6,884 bases of DNA from Eubacterium sp. UBA3720 (GTDB lineage: Bacteria; Bacillota; Clostridia; Lachnospirales; Lachnospiraceae). The position numbers and the translations under genes were made by a program. The notes beneath the pieces are model-generated. The model had not been told where the DNA came from. It made no database searches and saw nothing but the letters and a program-made list of their open reading frames with translations. Positions 5,951 through 6,884 of the stretch are shown here, piece after piece (position 1 is the first letter of the stretch; every line of letters begins with the position of its first letter). The stretch is taken from assembly GCA_002371335.1 (NCBI GenBank), contig DFHP01000089.1, positions 4,265-11,148 of the forward strand, read 5' to 3'.

Positions 5951-5979
5951 TTGAAAGATTTTCGGTTTTAGGTTACAAT
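5951..5979 (+). promoter_or_regulatory. Promoter of the acyltransferase gene
   Basis: TTGAAA (5951-5956) and TACAAT (5974-5979) each differ from consensus at one base and are spaced by exactly 17 bases. Transcription would begin near 5986, giving a leader of about 94 bases. A second, weaker possibility is TTTACA (5984-5989) with TACATT (6008-6013), spacing 18. The promoter sits 2 bases after the stop of the decayed ATPase fragment. Confidence 0.65.
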
Positions 5980-6079
5980 AATCTTTACATTTTCTATAAC
6001 CATTTGTTACATTATCATGAATCGTCATTCTTCGGCCTCGATATCGCGGCGCCGGAGACGTTAGTAGTGGGGTAGATAA

Positions 6080-6884
6080 ATGAAAGATTATAAAGAAAGA
6101 GTTTGCTCAGTAGACCTGTTCCGATACATATGCGCATTGCTGGTCATTGCGATCCACACCGACCCTTTGCAGGAGATAAATCCTGAGCTGGGTTTCATAG
6201 CCGGCAACGCCATCCCCAGAATCGGGGTACCGTTTTTCTTCATCGTATCCGGATATTTTTATTTCCAGAAGATCCGGCAGGGAGAGAAGCCTTTTTGGCA
6301 GTATCTGCGTCACCTGCTTGTGATTTACTCCCTCTGGAGCTGCCTCTATTTCGTGATCATATTCGTAAAATCAGGTCACAGGAATATCAGGCGCTTTCTT
6401 GCCAAAAGCATAGTGAACTTCATCTGGCACGGCAGCTTCTACCATTTCTGGTTCTTCCCTGCACTGATATTTGCTCTCTGCTTTACGACCTTACTGTGGA
6501 AAACCAAATGCCGCCGTTTAATTATCCCTTTAAGTCTGATCATGTATATCCCCGGATGCCTTGGATGCGCCTACTACAACCTGGTCAAAACTCTGCCCAT
6601 CCTCGGTCCGCTTGTCACCCATCCGCAGTTTAAAACAATCCGAAGAATCTTTATGATGGGCTTCCCTTTTTTCGCCGGAGGATATCTGGTCCTTAAACTC
6701 AGAGACAAAATCAGCAGAAAAAAAATTCCTTACCTCTTGATTATTTCCCTGATAATCTGGATCGCCGAGCTGCTCCTCGTCGTCAGACTGGATTTTCAGG
6801 ACAGTATTGTAACCACATTTGGCCTCTATCCTCTCGTGATTTGTACTCTTATCATTCTTCTGCAGAATCCGCTACCGCATCTGA
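6080..6884 (+). CDS. Membrane acyltransferase (acyltransferase 3 family), N-terminal 268 residues, 3' end outside window
   Basis: Predicted integral membrane enzyme that transfers acyl groups (such as acetyl or succinyl) to cell-surface polymers or other envelope acceptors. The start reads MKDYKERVCSVDLFRYICAL, followed by the first membrane segment with the conserved histidine H26 (LVIAIHTDP), as expected for the family's catalytic region. GVPFFFIVSGYF (49-60) and YHFWFFPALIF (121-131) are further family hallmarks. Additional hydrophobic segments lie around 78-95, 125-140, 147-165, 190-206, 217-235 and 247-261. There is no signal peptide, as usual. The visible part most resembles the acyltransferase module found alone or as the membrane half of VanT-type serine/alanine racemases, so a C-terminal fusion outside the window is possible. 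GGGG at 6069-6072, 7 bases upstream, is a modest ribosome binding site. The frame is open through the last base. Confidence 0.92.
   Translation, partial: MKDYKERVCSVDLFRYICALLVIAIHTDPLQEINPELGFIAGNAIPRIGVPFFFIVSGYFYFQKIRQGEKPFWQYLRHLLVIYSLWSCLYFVIIFVKSGHRNIRRFLAKSIVNFIWHGSFYHFWFFPALIFALCFTTLLWKTKCRRLIIPLSLIMYIPGCLGCAYYNLVKTLPILGPLVTHPQFKTIRRIFMMGFPFFAGGYLVLKLRDKISRKKIPYLLIISLIIWIAELLLVVRLDFQDSIVTTFGLYPLVICTLIILLQNPLPHL

Larger units (their letters stand above)
5719..6079. other. 361-base intergenic region between divergent genes
   Basis: No intact gene lies here. From left to right it holds the aminotransferase leader and promoter, a plus-strand relic of an AAA-ATPase-like gene (5827-5949), the acyltransferase promoter (5951-5979), and a leader that includes a 15-codon frame at 6017-6064. 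Apart from these, nothing is recognisable; no tRNA, riboswitch or insertion-sequence end is apparent. Confidence 0.7.

Overview
The window looks like chromosomal DNA of an anaerobic, low-to-moderate GC Clostridia-type Firmicute, probably a relative of the Lachnospiraceae. The grounds are strong GGAGG-type ribosome binding sites, TTGACA/TATAAT-type promoters, a flavodoxin-ferredoxin fusion protein (EFR1 type), a fragment of the AAA-ATPase-like/PDDEXK_9 family that is abundant in gut anaerobes, and a GGGGACGG-type palindrome. This is inference from content; no rRNA or other taxonomic marker is present.

Layout. Positions 1-1790 (minus) hold the first 596 codons of an ATP-dependent Lon protease that runs off the left edge. 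Its last visible part is a low-complexity array of 11-residue repeats lying where the AAA+ lid should lead into the protease domain. Positions 1866-3371 (minus) form a three-gene operon: a Nudix hydrolase, then two small proteins I do not recognise. The last two overlap by 4 bases, and the operon ends in a hairpin that overlaps the final stop codon. It has a very good promoter (TTTACA-N17-TATAAT). A divergent gene starts at 3569 (plus) and encodes a 289-residue protein with a flavodoxin domain and a 2[4Fe-4S] ferredoxin domain. The spacer between the two contains overlapping back-to-back promoters and a perfect 13-base inverted repeat. A 30-bp perfect palindrome at 4452-4523 separates this gene from a convergent PLP-dependent aminotransferase (4534-5718, minus).

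Positions 5719-6079 are largely non-coding. They hold the aminotransferase promoter, a 40-codon relic of an AAA-ATPase-like gene, and a promoter plus roughly 94-base leader for a membrane acyltransferase (6080 onward, plus), which runs off the right edge.

The genes look mostly like independent housekeeping units: protein quality control, nucleotide-derivative clean-up, electron transfer, amino-acid transamination and cell-envelope acylation. No defence island, CRISPR array, RNA gene or intact mobile element is visible. The most unusual items are the repeat array inside Lon, the palindrome that resembles paired REP sequences, and the inverted repeat that places an extended -10 element in each arm.
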